64,000 nucleotides of DNA from Flavobacteriaceae bacterium (GCA_002702895.1 PACX01000013.1:44555-108554), one strand, 5' to 3'; shown: positions 21,115 through 30,849, numbered from the stretch's first letter. The notes: a model not told the origin generated them from the letters alone. Made by a program: numbers and translations.

Positions 21115-21663
21115 ATGAAAAAATTTAATACATCTATTTATTTCCTTTTTATATTTGGATTTTTATTAACTAGTTGTAATTCAATTAGAGTTTATTCAGA
21201 TTTCGATTCAGAAACTGATTTTAAAAATTATCAATCATTTGCATTTTATAAAACAGGGATTGATAAAGTAGAAATTTCTGATATAGATAAAAAAAGAATT
21301 CTTAAATCAATAGAAAAAAATCTCAAACTTAAAGGGATGACTGTAAGTGAAGTACCTGATTTATTGATTAATATTTCTACTAAATCTTCTGAAAATATAT
21401 ATATAGATAATTCATATTATAGTCCATACTATTCTGGATGGTATCCATATTATGGAAGAAATTATAGAAGAGTATCCCATACAACATCTGAGGGAGTTTT
21501 ATATATTGATATTATTGATACTAAATCAAAGCAGTTAGTTTGGCAGGGAAAAGGAATAGGATTTTTATCCTCTAATAAGATGAATAGAGATGAGCTTGTA
21601 GAAGGTTATGTAAATAAAATTTTGTCTGTATACCCTCCACAGAAAGAAGAATCTGTCAATTAA
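21115..21663 (+). CDS. DUF4136 lipoprotein
   Basis: This 182-residue lipoprotein has a typical signal with Cys21 (LLTSCNS). The domain is DUF4136: it opens with a VYSDFDSETDFKNYQSFAFY segment, then has IDKKRILKSIEKNLKLKGM. A central Tyr/Gly/Ser-rich stretch (SPYYSGWYPYYGRNYRR) is followed by GVLYIDIIDTKSKQLVWQGKG near the end. The family is widespread in Gram-negative envelopes and has no established biochemical role. The last 8 bp overlap the 3' end of the convergent alaS. Confidence 0.88.
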   Translation: MKKFNTSIYFLFIFGFLLTSCNSIRVYSDFDSETDFKNYQSFAFYKTGIDKVEISDIDKKRILKSIEKNLKLKGMTVSEVPDLLINISTKSSENIYIDNSYYSPYYSGWYPYYGRNYRRVSHTTSEGVLYIDIIDTKSKQLVWQGKGIGFLSSNKMNRDELVEGYVNKILSVYPPQKEESVN

Positions 21664-24268
21664 TAAATTCTCTAGATTTTTTTATTATATCTTTTATTCC
21701 AGAGGAATTAGTTCCAGTAGCAGTTGCAAAAAATAATTGACCCCCTCCGGTTCCTCCAATTGATTCCGCTAGTTTTTTAACTATATTCTTTGCATCTAGC
21801 TTATTTGTTTCGGTTAAGTTTTTAGAAATATAACACATCACGTAAGCTTTTCCTTCAAAATTGGAACATAAAATTAAAAACAAATTTTCTATTTCATTTC
21901 CAGCTTTGAAAGCCAAATTTTTTAATACATTAGGATCGCAAGAAAATTCAATAGCACAAAAGTTTATATTATTTATTAGTTCTATATTTTGCTTTAAATC
22001 TTTTATGTAATATTCTATTAATTGATTATTTGTTTTTTCTAATTTCTTATTAGAGACAATATTTTGGTTTTTAATTTTGTTCAATGCTTCTACTGGATTC
22101 TTGTCATTTAAAAGAATTGTATTAATTTCTTTTAAAGTTTTGGTTTGATTAATTAAGAAATTTATAGCTTTTATTCCACTTAATGCTTCAATTCTTCTAA
22201 TTCCGGTTGAAATTGCAGACTCTGATGTTATAATAAAACTTCTAATTTGACTTGTATTTTTTACATGCGTTCCTCCACATAATTCATAGGATTCCCCAAA
22301 TTTAACTGATCTAACTTCATCTCCATACTTTTCTCCAAAAAGAGCAATTGCCCCATTGTCTAGACATTCCTTCAAAGAAGAGTATCTATTCTCTTCTAAT
22401 TCTAATTCTTCTATTATTCTTTCATTTACAAAATTTTGAACTTCATCCAATTCTTTTTGATCCAATTTTGAAAAATGAGAAAAATCAAATCTCAAATATT
22501 TATCAGAAACCATAGAACCTTTCTGCTGAACATGATCTCCTAAAATATTTCTCAAAGCTTGATGAAGTAAATGTGTAGATGTATGATTACATGAGGTTGA
22601 AAACCTTTTATTTTTATCAACTTTTAAATTAAAATTTCTGTCAAAATTTTTAGGTAATGAGTTTGCTAAGTGAATTATAGTATTGTTTTCCTTAATGGTA
22701 TTTAAAATTTTTATCTTTTTTTCTGAATTTGTTTCAATAAAACCAGTGTCTCCAACTTGACCTCCACCTTCAGGATAAAATGGTGTTTTGTCAAATACTA
22801 GTTGAAATATTTCCTCATTTTTTTTATTTTTTGTTTTCCTATATCTTAAAATTTTAGAAATTGAATTAAATTGATCATAACCTATAAATTTACTTTCTTC
22901 GGAATTATAAAACCTAACCCATTCTTCATTTGAAGAATTAAAAGCAGATTTAGATCTGTTTTTTTGATCACTCATTAAAGAATTAAATTCTTTGGAATCA
23001 AAAGACATTCCGTTTTCTCTTAAAATTAGTGAAGTTAAATCAATCGGAAAACCAAAAGTATCATATAATTCAAATGCATTAGATCCAGATATCTTTTTTG
23101 TCTTACTATTTAAAATAATATCATTTAGTTTTATAATTCCCTTTTCTAAAGTTATTAAAAATGAAGATTCCTCCTTTTTAATTACATTTTCAATAATTTG
23201 AGTTTGACTTTCAAGTTCAGGAAATACTTGTGAAAAATTAGAAGAAAGTTTCTTTACTAGTTTATAAATAAATGGTGATTTTTGATCTAGAAAAGTATAG
23301 CCATAACGAATTGCTCTTCTTAATATTCTTCTAATGACGTAGCCTGCTCCATTATTGGATGGTAATTGACCATCTGCAATAGAAAATGAAACTGCTCTTA
23401 AATGATCTACTATTACTCTTATAGCAATATCCTTTTCATTATCAAATCCGTATTTATTATTAGAAACTAATTCCAACTCTTCAATCAAAGGCTTAAAAAT
23501 ATCAGAATCATAGTTAGACTTCACACCCTGTAAAACCATGCACAATCTCTCAAAACCCATTCCAGTATCAATATGTTTGAGTGGAAGTTTCTCTAAAGAA
23601 CCGTCTATTTTTCTATTAAACTCTATAAAAACTAAATTCCATATTTCAATTACCTCTGGGTGGTCTTTATTCACCAAATCAGATCCTGAAATTATTGATT
23701 TTTCTTTTTCTGATCGAATATCAATATGTATTTCGGAACAAGGCCCACATGGTCCATGATCTCCCATCTCCCAAAAATTATCATCTTTGCTTCCAAGGAT
23801 AATTCTACTTTGATCAATAATTTCATTCCATATATCGAATGCATCTTTATCTTTTGAAGTCCCATCTTTTTTTGAACCTTCAAATATTGTAACATATAAA
23901 GAATTTTTATCAATTTTATAAATTTCTGTTAATAGTTCCCATGCCCAGGTTATTGCTTCTTTTTTAAAATAATCTCCGAAACTCCAATTACCTAACATTT
24001 CAAACATCGTATGATGGTATGTGTCAATACCTACTTCTTCTAAATCATTATGTTTACCTGAAACTCTTAAACATTTCTGAGTATCAACTACTCTTTTATT
24101 ATTAATTCTAACATTGCCCAAAAAATTATCTTTAAACTGATTCATCCCAGCATTAGTAAACATTAATGTTGAGTCATTTTTAATAACCATTGGAGCAGAT
24201 TTAACTACTTTATGGTTTTTCTTTTTAAAAAAACTTAAAAATTCAGAACGAACTTTATTGGAATTCAT
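21656..24268 (-). CDS. alaS: Alanyl-tRNA synthetase
   Basis: This 870-residue class II synthetase charges tRNA-Ala. The catalytic domain opens at residue 1 and contains NAGMNQFKDNFLG (motif 1 region), the SGKHNDLEEVGIDTYHHTMFEMLGNWSFGDYFK family signature region, and GMGFERL. The editing domain shows the zinc-binding HTSTH motif at about residues 560-564 and CGGTHV at about residue 661, needed to hydrolyse Ser- or Gly-tRNA-Ala. A C-Ala/DHHA1 domain closes the protein (GGTGGGQLFFATATG). All domains are present and the length is standard. It is divergent from the M23 peptidase gene. Confidence 0.97.
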   Translation of the reverse strand: MNSNKVRSEFLSFFKKKNHKVVKSAPMVIKNDSTLMFTNAGMNQFKDNFLGNVRINNKRVVDTQKCLRVSGKHNDLEEVGIDTYHHTMFEMLGNWSFGDYFKKEAITWAWELLTEIYKIDKNSLYVTIFEGSKKDGTSKDKDAFDIWNEIIDQSRIILGSKDDNFWEMGDHGPCGPCSEIHIDIRSEKEKSIISGSDLVNKDHPEVIEIWNLVFIEFNRKIDGSLEKLPLKHIDTGMGFERLCMVLQGVKSNYDSDIFKPLIEELELVSNNKYGFDNEKDIAIRVIVDHLRAVSFSIADGQLPSNNGAGYVIRRILRRAIRYGYTFLDQKSPFIYKLVKKLSSNFSQVFPELESQTQIIENVIKKEESSFLITLEKGIIKLNDIILNSKTKKISGSNAFELYDTFGFPIDLTSLILRENGMSFDSKEFNSLMSDQKNRSKSAFNSSNEEWVRFYNSEESKFIGYDQFNSISKILRYRKTKNKKNEEIFQLVFDKTPFYPEGGGQVGDTGFIETNSEKKIKILNTIKENNTIIHLANSLPKNFDRNFNLKVDKNKRFSTSCNHTSTHLLHQALRNILGDHVQQKGSMVSDKYLRFDFSHFSKLDQKELDEVQNFVNERIIEELELEENRYSSLKECLDNGAIALFGEKYGDEVRSVKFGESYELCGGTHVKNTSQIRSFIITSESAISTGIRRIEALSGIKAINFLINQTKTLKEINTILLNDKNPVEALNKIKNQNIVSNKKLEKTNNQLIEYYIKDLKQNIELINNINFCAIEFSCDPNVLKNLAFKAGNEIENLFLILCSNFEGKAYVMCYISKNLTETNKLDAKNIVKKLAESIGGTGGGQLFFATATGTNSSGIKDIIKKSREFIN

Positions 24269-24323
24269 TTGAAGTAATTTGTATTAGATCTTTTTACAAA
24301 AAAACAATTTTATATCTTTACCT

Positions 24324-24331
24324 TAGTTTTG
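24324..24331 (+). promoter_or_regulatory. Candidate promoter of the M23 peptidase-MerR operon, TAGTTTTG
   Basis: The octamer matches the Bacteroidota -7 consensus and lies 39 bp before the ATG of the peptidase gene. The -33 region contains only a T-rich stretch. Confidence 0.45.
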
Positions 24332-24369
24332 ATGTAAAAATCATCTGTAAAAATACTATAATTTAGTTA

Positions 24370-25347
24370 ATGTTTAAGACCAAGTATTATTACGACCAAA
24401 AAACTCTATCCTATAGAAAGGTTGATAAAAATAGATCAGCTCAAATTAGGAATATATTAGCTTTTCTTTTAAGTTCAATTTTTTTTGGAATTATTGCTTT
24501 ACTTGTATTATTAAACTCTCCATTGTTAAGCACTCCTACAGAGTTAACTCAAGCTAGAGAGCTCTCAAATTTTAAGATTCAATTAGATTTATTAAATAAA
24601 AAACTATCTCAATTGAATATAGTTCTGGAAAATATTGAGCAAAGAGATAATAATATTTATCGTGTTTTATTTGAAACAAATCCTATACCTAACGAAGTTA
24701 GAAAAGCTGGATTTGGAGGTGTTAATAGATATGAGAATTTAGAAGGATTTGAAAATTCTGATTTAGTTATTGAAACAAATAAAAAAATTGATATCCTTAC
24801 AAAACAAATAGTTATTCAATCGAAATCTCTAGATGAAATTGAAAGATTAGTTCGTGATAAAGAAAAACTTCTTTCTGCTATTCCATCTATTCAACCAATC
24901 AAAAATAGTGATTTAACTAGAATGGCATCAGGTTTTGGATACAGAACAGATCCTTTTACAAAATCTAGACGTATGCACGGTGGAATGGATTTTACTGCTC
25001 CTAGAGGCACTCCAGTTTATGCTGCAAGTGATGGAAAGGTTATTAGAGCTGATTCAAGATCATCTGGATATGGAAAACACATTAGAATTGATCATGGCTT
25101 TGGATATGTTACTTTGTATGCACACCTTAATAAATACAATGTAAAAAGAAATCAAAATGTGAAAAAAGGAGATATTATTGGTTTTGTTGGTAATACTGGA
25201 AGATCTCAAGCTCCTCATCTTCATTATGAAGTAATAAAAGATAAAAAAAGAATAAATCCTATTAATTTTTATTATGGAAATCTAACTCCTGAAGAATTTG
25301 AGGATTTACTAAAAATTGCGAGTCAAGAAAACCAATCTTTGGATTAA
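24370..25347 (+). CDS. M23 family metallopeptidase (LytM-type, membrane anchored)
   Basis: This 325-residue protein has a short cytoplasmic N-terminus, one membrane helix (about residues 27-50) and a coiled-coil-like periplasmic segment (about 60-170). The LytM/M23 zinc endopeptidase domain follows at about residues 180-305. Its zinc ligands are His203 and Asp207 in HGGMDF and His285 in the HLH motif (283-285), and LYAHLNK provides a conserved histidine. Such proteins cleave peptidoglycan cross-links during cell elongation or division. Its stop overlaps the start of the MerR gene by one base (TAATG), so the two are cotranscribed and probably translationally coupled. Confidence 0.93.
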   Translation: MFKTKYYYDQKTLSYRKVDKNRSAQIRNILAFLLSSIFFGIIALLVLLNSPLLSTPTELTQARELSNFKIQLDLLNKKLSQLNIVLENIEQRDNNIYRVLFETNPIPNEVRKAGFGGVNRYENLEGFENSDLVIETNKKIDILTKQIVIQSKSLDEIERLVRDKEKLLSAIPSIQPIKNSDLTRMASGFGYRTDPFTKSRRMHGGMDFTAPRGTPVYAASDGKVIRADSRSSGYGKHIRIDHGFGYVTLYAHLNKYNVKRNQNVKKGDIIGFVGNTGRSQAPHLHYEVIKDKKRINPINFYYGNLTPEEFEDLLKIASQENQSLD

Positions 25348-25664
25348 TGCATGTCAATCTCCCTGAAAAATTATACTATACAATAGGTGAAATTTCCAAA
25401 GCATTCAATGTAAATTCATCATTAATTCGATTTTGGGAAAAAGAATTTGATATTTTAAAACCTAAAAAAAATAGTAAAGGAACTAGAAGGTACTCTTCTA
25501 TTGATGTAGAAAATTTCCAAACCATTCATCATCTTGTCAAAGAAAAAGGCTATACACTTGAGGGGGCAAAAGAACAGTTAAAAATTCTGAATAAGAACTT
25601 TGAAGTAGTTAAAAAACTAGGAAAAATCAAAGCAGTTCTTGCAAATATTAAAGAAGAACTTTAA
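25347..25664 (+). CDS. MerR family transcriptional regulator
   Basis: This 105-residue protein consists almost entirely of a MerR winged-helix DNA-binding domain. The helix-turn-helix reads YTIGEISKAFNVNSSLIRFWEKEFDIL at about residues 10-36, then the wing residues PKKNSKGTRRYSSIDVENF. A short helical dimerisation segment ends the protein. It lacks any ligand-binding domain or cysteine cluster, so the effector is unknown. The one-base overlap with the upstream M23 peptidase gene is a conserved-looking arrangement that hints at a role in cell-wall or growth regulation, which is only an inference. Its 3' end faces der with 6 bp between stops. Confidence 0.92.
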   Translation: MHVNLPEKLYYTIGEISKAFNVNSSLIRFWEKEFDILKPKKNSKGTRRYSSIDVENFQTIHHLVKEKGYTLEGAKEQLKILNKNFEVVKKLGKIKAVLANIKEEL

Positions 25665-25670
25665 CAAAGC

Positions 25671-26975
25671 CTATTTTTTTCTAAAAAATATACTAATAGG
25701 CACACCAGAAAAATTATATATTTCTCGGATCTTGTTCTCCAAAAACCTTTTATATGGATCTTTAATATATTGAGGAAGATTACAGAAAAAAGCAAACTGA
25801 GGATAAGATGAGGGTAACTGAGTGCAGAATTTTATTTTAACATATTTTCCCTTGTAGGAAGGTGGTGGAGTTTTTTGAATAATTGGCAACAATAAATCAT
25901 TAAACTTTCTAGTTATAATATTTTGTTTTCTATTCTTGTAAACTAACATCGCAGTTTCTATTGCTTTAAATATTCTTTGTTTGGTCAAGGCAGAAATAAA
26001 TACAATAGGAACATCAACAAAAGGTTCAATTTCTTTTCGTATTTTTTCTTCAATTAATTTAATTGTATTTGATTTTTTATCAACTAAATCCCATTTATTT
26101 ACTAAAATTACTATTCCCTTATTATTTCTTGCTGCTAACCAAAAAATATTTTTTACTTGTGAATCAAAAGATCGGGTTGCATCAAATAATATTAGACAAA
26201 CATCAGCATTTTCAATTGTTCTAATTGACCTAACAACAGAGTAAAATTCAATATCATCACTAATTTTTGATTTTTTTCTTATTCCAGCCGTATCAATTAA
26301 ATTAAAATCAAATCCAAATCTATTAAAATTAGTATCAATACTATCTCTTGTTGTTCCAGCAATTTCAGTGACAACATATCGATCATTACCCAACAAGGCA
26401 TTTATAAATGAAGATTTTCCTGCATTTGGCCTTCCTATTACTGCAAAACCTGGAATTTTTTCTTCATCTATTTTTAAATTTTCAGGAAAATAATTAACTA
26501 ATTCATCTAATAATTCTCCTGTACCACTTCCATTTATTGCTGAAATATTAAAAGACTTCTTAAAACCAAGAGAATGAAATTCATTTGAATCAAGTTGCCT
26601 TTTATTGTTATCTACTTTATTTACAGTTAGAAGGATCTGTTTGTTTGATTTATGAAGGAGTCTAGCTATTTCATTATCCATTGTATTAATACCAGTATCA
26701 ACATCTACAACAAAAATAATAACATCAGATTCTTCAATTGCGATTATCACCTGATCATTTATTTCTTTTTCAAAATTATCATCTCCACCTAACATATATC
26801 CTCCTGTATCAATAACAGTAAAATCTTTTCCATTCCAAAAAGAAAAACCATAATGTCTATCTCTTGTCACACCGCTCTCTGAATCGACAATTGCTTCTCT
26901 TTTTTGAATTAACCTATTAAATAATGTTGATTTGCCCACATTGGGTCTTCCTACAATAGCAACAATAGAGCTCAT
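25671..26975 (-). CDS. der: Ribosome biogenesis GTPase Der (EngA)
   Basis: This 434-residue GTPase has two tandem G domains and a C-terminal KH-like domain and acts in 50S ribosome assembly. The two P-loops read GRPNVGKST (residues 9-17) and GRPNAGKSS (about 181-189). Matching G3 (DTGGY and DTAGI) and G4 (NKVD and NKWD) motifs are present. The KH-like domain occupies the last ~90 residues. The length is standard. It lies 46 bp downstream of era in the same direction, with its own candidate promoter in the gap. Confidence 0.97.
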   Translation of the reverse strand: MSSIVAIVGRPNVGKSTLFNRLIQKREAIVDSESGVTRDRHYGFSFWNGKDFTVIDTGGYMLGGDDNFEKEINDQVIIAIEESDVIIFVVDVDTGINTMDNEIARLLHKSNKQILLTVNKVDNNKRQLDSNEFHSLGFKKSFNISAINGSGTGELLDELVNYFPENLKIDEEKIPGFAVIGRPNAGKSSFINALLGNDRYVVTEIAGTTRDSIDTNFNRFGFDFNLIDTAGIRKKSKISDDIEFYSVVRSIRTIENADVCLILFDATRSFDSQVKNIFWLAARNNKGIVILVNKWDLVDKKSNTIKLIEEKIRKEIEPFVDVPIVFISALTKQRIFKAIETAMLVYKNRKQNIITRKFNDLLLPIIQKTPPPSYKGKYVKIKFCTQLPSSYPQFAFFCNLPQYIKDPYKRFLENKIREIYNFSGVPISIFFRKK

Positions 26976-26994
26976 TTTATTTTTTTACGGGCTA

Positions 26995-27002
26995 CAAATC
27001 TA
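26995..27002 (-). promoter_or_regulatory. Candidate der promoter, TAGATTTG on the minus strand
   Basis: This full match to TAnnTTTG lies in the 46 bp gap between era and der. The predicted transcript start is near 26989, about 14 nt before the der ATG. It implies der can be transcribed apart from era. Confidence 0.45.
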
Positions 27003-27021
27003 ATATTTTAAAATAATAAAT

Positions 27022-27906
27022 TCATTTTTGATTATATCCAAACCTTTTAAGTTCATTGTCACTAGATCTCCAATTTTTATTAACCTTTACTTGAAGATCC
27101 AAAAATACTTTTTTATTGAAAAAACTTTCTATATCTATCCTAGATTGAGTTCCAATTTTTTTAATTGCCTCTCCTTTGTGACCAATAATTATTCCTTTTT
27201 GGCTGTTTCTCTCAACCATTATTATGGATCTAATTTTTATAATTTTTAGTTCTTCTTCAAATGATTCGGTAACTACTTCCACAGAATATGGAATTTCTTT
27301 TTTAAAATTAATTAAGATCTTCTCTCTAATTATTTCATTGACAAAAAACCTCTCTGGTTTATCAGATAATTGATCCTTAGGAAAATATGCAGGTCCAATG
27401 GGCAGGATATCAATTATTCTATTTTTTAATTCATTAACATTAAAATTTTCAATTGCAGAAATTGGCCATATTTCAGCATTAGGTAATACTTTATTCCAAT
27501 ATTCTATCTCATTATCTAATTTTTGTTGATCAATAGAATCAATTTTGTTTATTATTAATAATAGAGGAACTTTTGAAGATTTTATTTTATTTATAAGTTT
27601 TGAATTTCTTAGATCATAGTCTTTATATTCAACAACATACATTATAATATCAGCATCCTCAAATGTAATTTTTATAGAATCCATCATAGATTCATGCAAT
27701 TTGTGAGCTGGTTTTAATATACCAGGTGTATCAGAAAAAATCATCTGATAATTATCATCATTTACAATTCCTAAAATTCTGTGTCTTGTAGTCTGTGATT
27801 TATGAGATATGATTGATAATTTTTTACCAACCATAATATTAGATAAGGTTGATTTTCCAACATTTGGATTTCCAATAATATTTATAAATCCAGATTTATG
27901 AGTCAT
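27022..27906 (-). CDS. era: GTPase Era
   Basis: This 294-residue GTPase binds the 3' end of 16S rRNA and acts in 30S assembly. The G domain carries GNPNVGKST (residues 12-20), the switch II motif DTPG and the G4 motif NKID. The C-terminal KH domain contains VERNSQKGIIIGHKGEAIKKIG, the conserved RNA-binding loop. It begins at the ATG at 27906. A consensus promoter box ends only 4 bp upstream of the ATG, so the message may be almost leaderless. It is followed by der. Confidence 0.97.
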   Translation of the reverse strand: MTHKSGFINIIGNPNVGKSTLSNIMVGKKLSIISHKSQTTRHRILGIVNDDNYQMIFSDTPGILKPAHKLHESMMDSIKITFEDADIIMYVVEYKDYDLRNSKLINKIKSSKVPLLLIINKIDSIDQQKLDNEIEYWNKVLPNAEIWPISAIENFNVNELKNRIIDILPIGPAYFPKDQLSDKPERFFVNEIIREKILINFKKEIPYSVEVVTESFEEELKIIKIRSIIMVERNSQKGIIIGHKGEAIKKIGTQSRIDIESFFNKKVFLDLQVKVNKNWRSSDNELKRFGYNQK

Positions 27907-27910
27907 AAAT

Positions 27911-27918
27911 CAAAGTTA
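27911..27918 (-). promoter_or_regulatory. Candidate era promoter, TAACTTTG on the minus strand
   Basis: This full match to TAnnTTTG ends 4 bp before the era ATG. If transcription starts about 4-7 nt after the box, the 5' leader would be zero or a few bases. No matching -33 element was found. Confidence 0.35.
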
Positions 27919-27968
27919 ATACCTTAATTATAATTAGGAATACTTTTCTCTATATTTTAAAAATGTTG

Positions 27969-27976
27969 TAAATTTG
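27969..27976 (+). promoter_or_regulatory. Promoter of tRNA-fMet, -7 box TAAATTTG
   Basis: This full match to TAnnTTTG ends 10 bp before the first base of the tRNA, a good spacing for a stable-RNA promoter. A T-run near 27944-27947 is in the -33 region. Confidence 0.6.
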
Positions 27977-27986
27977 CACCTCATAT

Positions 27987-28059
<73 letters not shown>

Positions 28060-28068
28060 CTAAACAAG

Positions 28069-28100
28069 ACGGTCTAGTATTTCCACTAGTCCGTTTTTTT
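28069..28100 (+). terminator. Rho-independent terminator after tRNA-fMet
   Basis: ACGG-T-CTAGT pairs with ACTAG-T-CCGT around a six-base loop, with one T-T mismatch, and is followed by a run of seven T. It ends the single-gene tRNA transcript. Confidence 0.85.
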
Positions 28101-28265
28101 ATTTGTACCATTATTAAACTATTTAAATGTATTGATTAACTCAAATACAGGATTGAGATTTGAGGATCGGTATATAAACTAAAATTAAATATGGTTATTA
28201 AAATCCATTAGATAAAAGAAATAATTTGAGTATTTTAGATTCAGTGTTATCTTAAAATTATTAAT
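28101..28265. other. Intergenic region before the M3 peptidase gene
   Basis: 165 bp of AT-rich sequence contain no open frame of note and no clear TAnnTTTG box. The nearest resemblance is a TAATTTG at about 28225, one base short. Confidence 0.4.
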
Positions 28266-30392
28266 ATGTCAAATTTTTTAAAAACAAATATAATAGTAAC
28301 TATTTTATTTTTTTTAGTTGTTAGTTGCAACAAAAATGTAAACAAATCTATGTCAAACAATATTTTACTAAATGAATGGATAGGCCCTTTTGATGGTGTT
28401 CCGGCATTTGACAAAATGAAAATAGAAGATGTTAAAGAAGCTATGTTAGAATCTATGAAATTGAATCTTGAAGATATTGAAAGAATAGTTCAAAATAATG
28501 AGAAACCAAATTTTGAAAATACCATTGCTGAAATGGAACGATCTGGAAAAGAATTAAATAGAGCTTATGCTTATTATGGAATACTAAGCAATAATATGTC
28601 AAGTCCAGAGTTTAGAACTATTCAATCTGAATTAGCTCCTCTTTTTTCAGAGTTTCAATCAAAAATCACTCAAAATGAAGTTCTATTTAATAGAATAAAA
28701 TCAGTTTATGAATTATCTCAAAAAGATCAACTAGAAGATGATCAACAAAGAGTTGTAGAACTTATTTATAAACGCTTTTCAATGAATGGGGCTGAACTAA
28801 ACAATGATGATAAACTAAAATATGCAGCAATCAACAAAAAATTATCAACTTTGTACACAAAATTTTCAAATAATGTTTTACATGATGAAGAAAATTACGT
28901 CACCTATTTAGAAAAAAATCAACTTGGTGGTTTGTCGGATGGTTATATAAAATCTGCTGCTAAAATTGCTGAAGACAAAGGATATGAAGGTAAATATGCC
29001 GTTACCAACACCAGATCCTCTATGGATCCTTTTCTAACTTACTCAACTGAAAGAGAGCTTAGAAAACAAGTATGGACAAATTATTATTCTAGAGGAGATA
29101 ATAATGATGAATATGATAATAAAGAAATCATAGCCGAAATTTTAAAACTAAGAAGACAACGTGTCAAACTTTTAGGATATGATAATTATGCTCAATGGCG
29201 TCTTCAAGACAGAATGGCTAAAAATCCAGAAAATGCCATGAAACTAATGGAAGCTATTTGGCCGTCTTCTATAGAAAAAGTTAGAGAAGAGGTAAAGGAT
29301 ATGCAAAAAATTGCCGATATAAATCGTGATAATATAAAAATTCAACCATGGGATTATCGTTTTTATGCTGAAAAAGTTAGACAATCAAAGTATGAATTAG
29401 ATTCTGAAGAAGTAAAACAATATTTACAGTTAAATAATTTAACTGAAGCAATGCATTATGTTGCTGGAAGATTATTTAATTATGATTTTAAGTTAATTAA
29501 TGATGGTAGCGTTCCTGTATATCATAATGATGTACAAGTTTGGGAGGTTAATGATAAATCTTCTGGAGAAAATATAGGTCTATGGTACCTTGACCCATAT
29601 GCAAGAGAAGGTAAAAGATCTGGTGCATGGGCTAATACTTTTAGAAGTCATACAACTTTTGATGGAAAATCAAATGTTTTAGCTACTAATAATTCAAATT
29701 TTGTTAAGCCAGCATCTGGTGAAGCAATTCTTGTTTCTTGGGATGATGCTATAACATTCTTTCATGAATTTGGTCACGCACTACATTTCTTTTCTTCTAA
29801 TGTAAGGTACCCAACACTCAATGGTGGTGTTAGAGATTACACAGAATTTCAATCTCAATTACTTGAACGTTGGCTTTCTACTGATCAAGTAATTAATAAC
29901 TATCTAATTCATAATAAAACAGGAAAACCAATTCCATTAGAATTAGTTAAAAAAATTAAAAATGCTGCAACTTTTAATCAAGGTTTTGAAACAACCGAAT
30001 ATTTAGCCTCAGCAATAATGGATATGAAATTTCATTTAGCAGATCCATCAAATATTAATGTCTCAAATTTTGAAAAAGAAACACTAGCTATTCTAAATAT
30101 GCCCTCTGAATTACCAATGAGACATAGAACTCCTCATTTTAGTCATGTCTTTTCTGGTGAGGGTTATGCTACAGCATACTATGGATATATGTGGGCAGAT
30201 GTTTTAACATCTGACGCATCAGAAGCTTTTTTAGAAGCTCCAGGAGGATTTTATGATAAAGAATTAGCAGAAAAATTGGTTAAGTATTTATTTGCTCCAA
30301 GAAATTCTATTGATCCGGCTGAAGCATATAAAATGTTTCGAGGAAGAGATCCTGATATTAATGCTTTAAAAAGAGATAGAGGATTCTTATAA
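28266..30392 (+). CDS. M3 family metallopeptidase lipoprotein (Dcp-like peptidyl-dipeptidase)
   Basis: This 708-residue zinc peptidase belongs to the thimet oligopeptidase/Dcp family, which trims short peptides. A lipoprotein signal ends at Cys21 (VVSCNKN), placing it in the periplasm or on the outer membrane. The N-terminal ~400 residues are helical, as in the family. The zinc motif HEFGH is at residues 500-504 in FFHEFGHALHFFSS, and the third ligand glutamate lies about 25 residues later (RDYTEFQSQLLERW). The C-terminal substrate-binding segment HRTPHFSHVFSGEGYATAYYGYMWADVL is well conserved. Dcp versus oligopeptidase specificity cannot be settled from the sequence. A terminator-like hairpin follows. 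Confidence 0.92.
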   Translation: MSNFLKTNIIVTILFFLVVSCNKNVNKSMSNNILLNEWIGPFDGVPAFDKMKIEDVKEAMLESMKLNLEDIERIVQNNEKPNFENTIAEMERSGKELNRAYAYYGILSNNMSSPEFRTIQSELAPLFSEFQSKITQNEVLFNRIKSVYELSQKDQLEDDQQRVVELIYKRFSMNGAELNNDDKLKYAAINKKLSTLYTKFSNNVLHDEENYVTYLEKNQLGGLSDGYIKSAAKIAEDKGYEGKYAVTNTRSSMDPFLTYSTERELRKQVWTNYYSRGDNNDEYDNKEIIAEILKLRRQRVKLLGYDNYAQWRLQDRMAKNPENAMKLMEAIWPSSIEKVREEVKDMQKIADINRDNIKIQPWDYRFYAEKVRQSKYELDSEEVKQYLQLNNLTEAMHYVAGRLFNYDFKLINDGSVPVYHNDVQVWEVNDKSSGENIGLWYLDPYAREGKRSGAWANTFRSHTTFDGKSNVLATNNSNFVKPASGEAILVSWDDAITFFHEFGHALHFFSSNVRYPTLNGGVRDYTEFQSQLLERWLSTDQVINNYLIHNKTGKPIPLELVKKIKNAATFNQGFETTEYLASAIMDMKFHLADPSNINVSNFEKETLAILNMPSELPMRHRTPHFSHVFSGEGYATAYYGYMWADVLTSDASEAFLEAPGGFYDKELAEKLVKYLFAPRNSIDPAEAYKMFRGRDPDINALKRDRGFL

Positions 30393-30424
30393 AATCATCT
30401 TTATTTTTTATAATGATTTTTTTT
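30391..30424 (+). terminator. Candidate terminator after the M3 peptidase gene
   Basis: AAAATCAT pairs with ATGATTTT around a 14-base AT loop, followed by a T-run to 30424. It overlaps the stop codon. The stem is AT-rich, so strength is uncertain. Confidence 0.4.
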
Positions 30425-30449
30425 CAAATAAATTTTATATTTTAATCAG

Positions 30450-30812
30450 ATGGAATATTTAAAAATTATAATTCAAATATTAATTGCATTAGGAATATTT
30501 AATGTATGGGTAATTAAAATTAATAAACCTTCTATCTATAGAGGGGGAGATTCAAAAAATATGGAATCTGAATTTAAGGCTTATGGTTTTAAAATTTTTT
30601 TTATGAAAGTAATAGGTTTTTTAAAAATAACTTTAGCTTGTCTACTAATAGCTGGAATTTGGTTCCCAGGAATTATTGATATTTCTGCATTTTTTATGGG
30701 ATTACTTATGATTGGTGCAATAGGAGTTCATATTAAAATAAATGATCCTTTAATAAAATCCTTGCCTGCTTTTATAATGTTAGTGCTTTCCTCAATCTTA
30801 ATTATATTATAA
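30450..30812 (+). CDS. DoxX family membrane protein
   Basis: This 120-residue protein has four predicted membrane helices (about residues 3-22, 48-68, 72-92 and 100-119). It fits the DoxX/DoxX-like family: the short NVWVIKINKPSIYRGGDS segment after helix 1 is typical of the flavobacterial branch, as is KVIGFLKITLACLLIAGIWFP. The biochemical role of this branch is not established. It stands between the M3 peptidase and aconitase genes with no obvious operon partner. Confidence 0.8.
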   Translation: MEYLKIIIQILIALGIFNVWVIKINKPSIYRGGDSKNMESEFKAYGFKIFFMKVIGFLKITLACLLIAGIWFPGIIDISAFFMGLLMIGAIGVHIKINDPLIKSLPAFIMLVLSSILIIL

Positions 30813-30849
30813 AAAATATAAGTAAGATTAAAGTTTAACTAATAAACAT

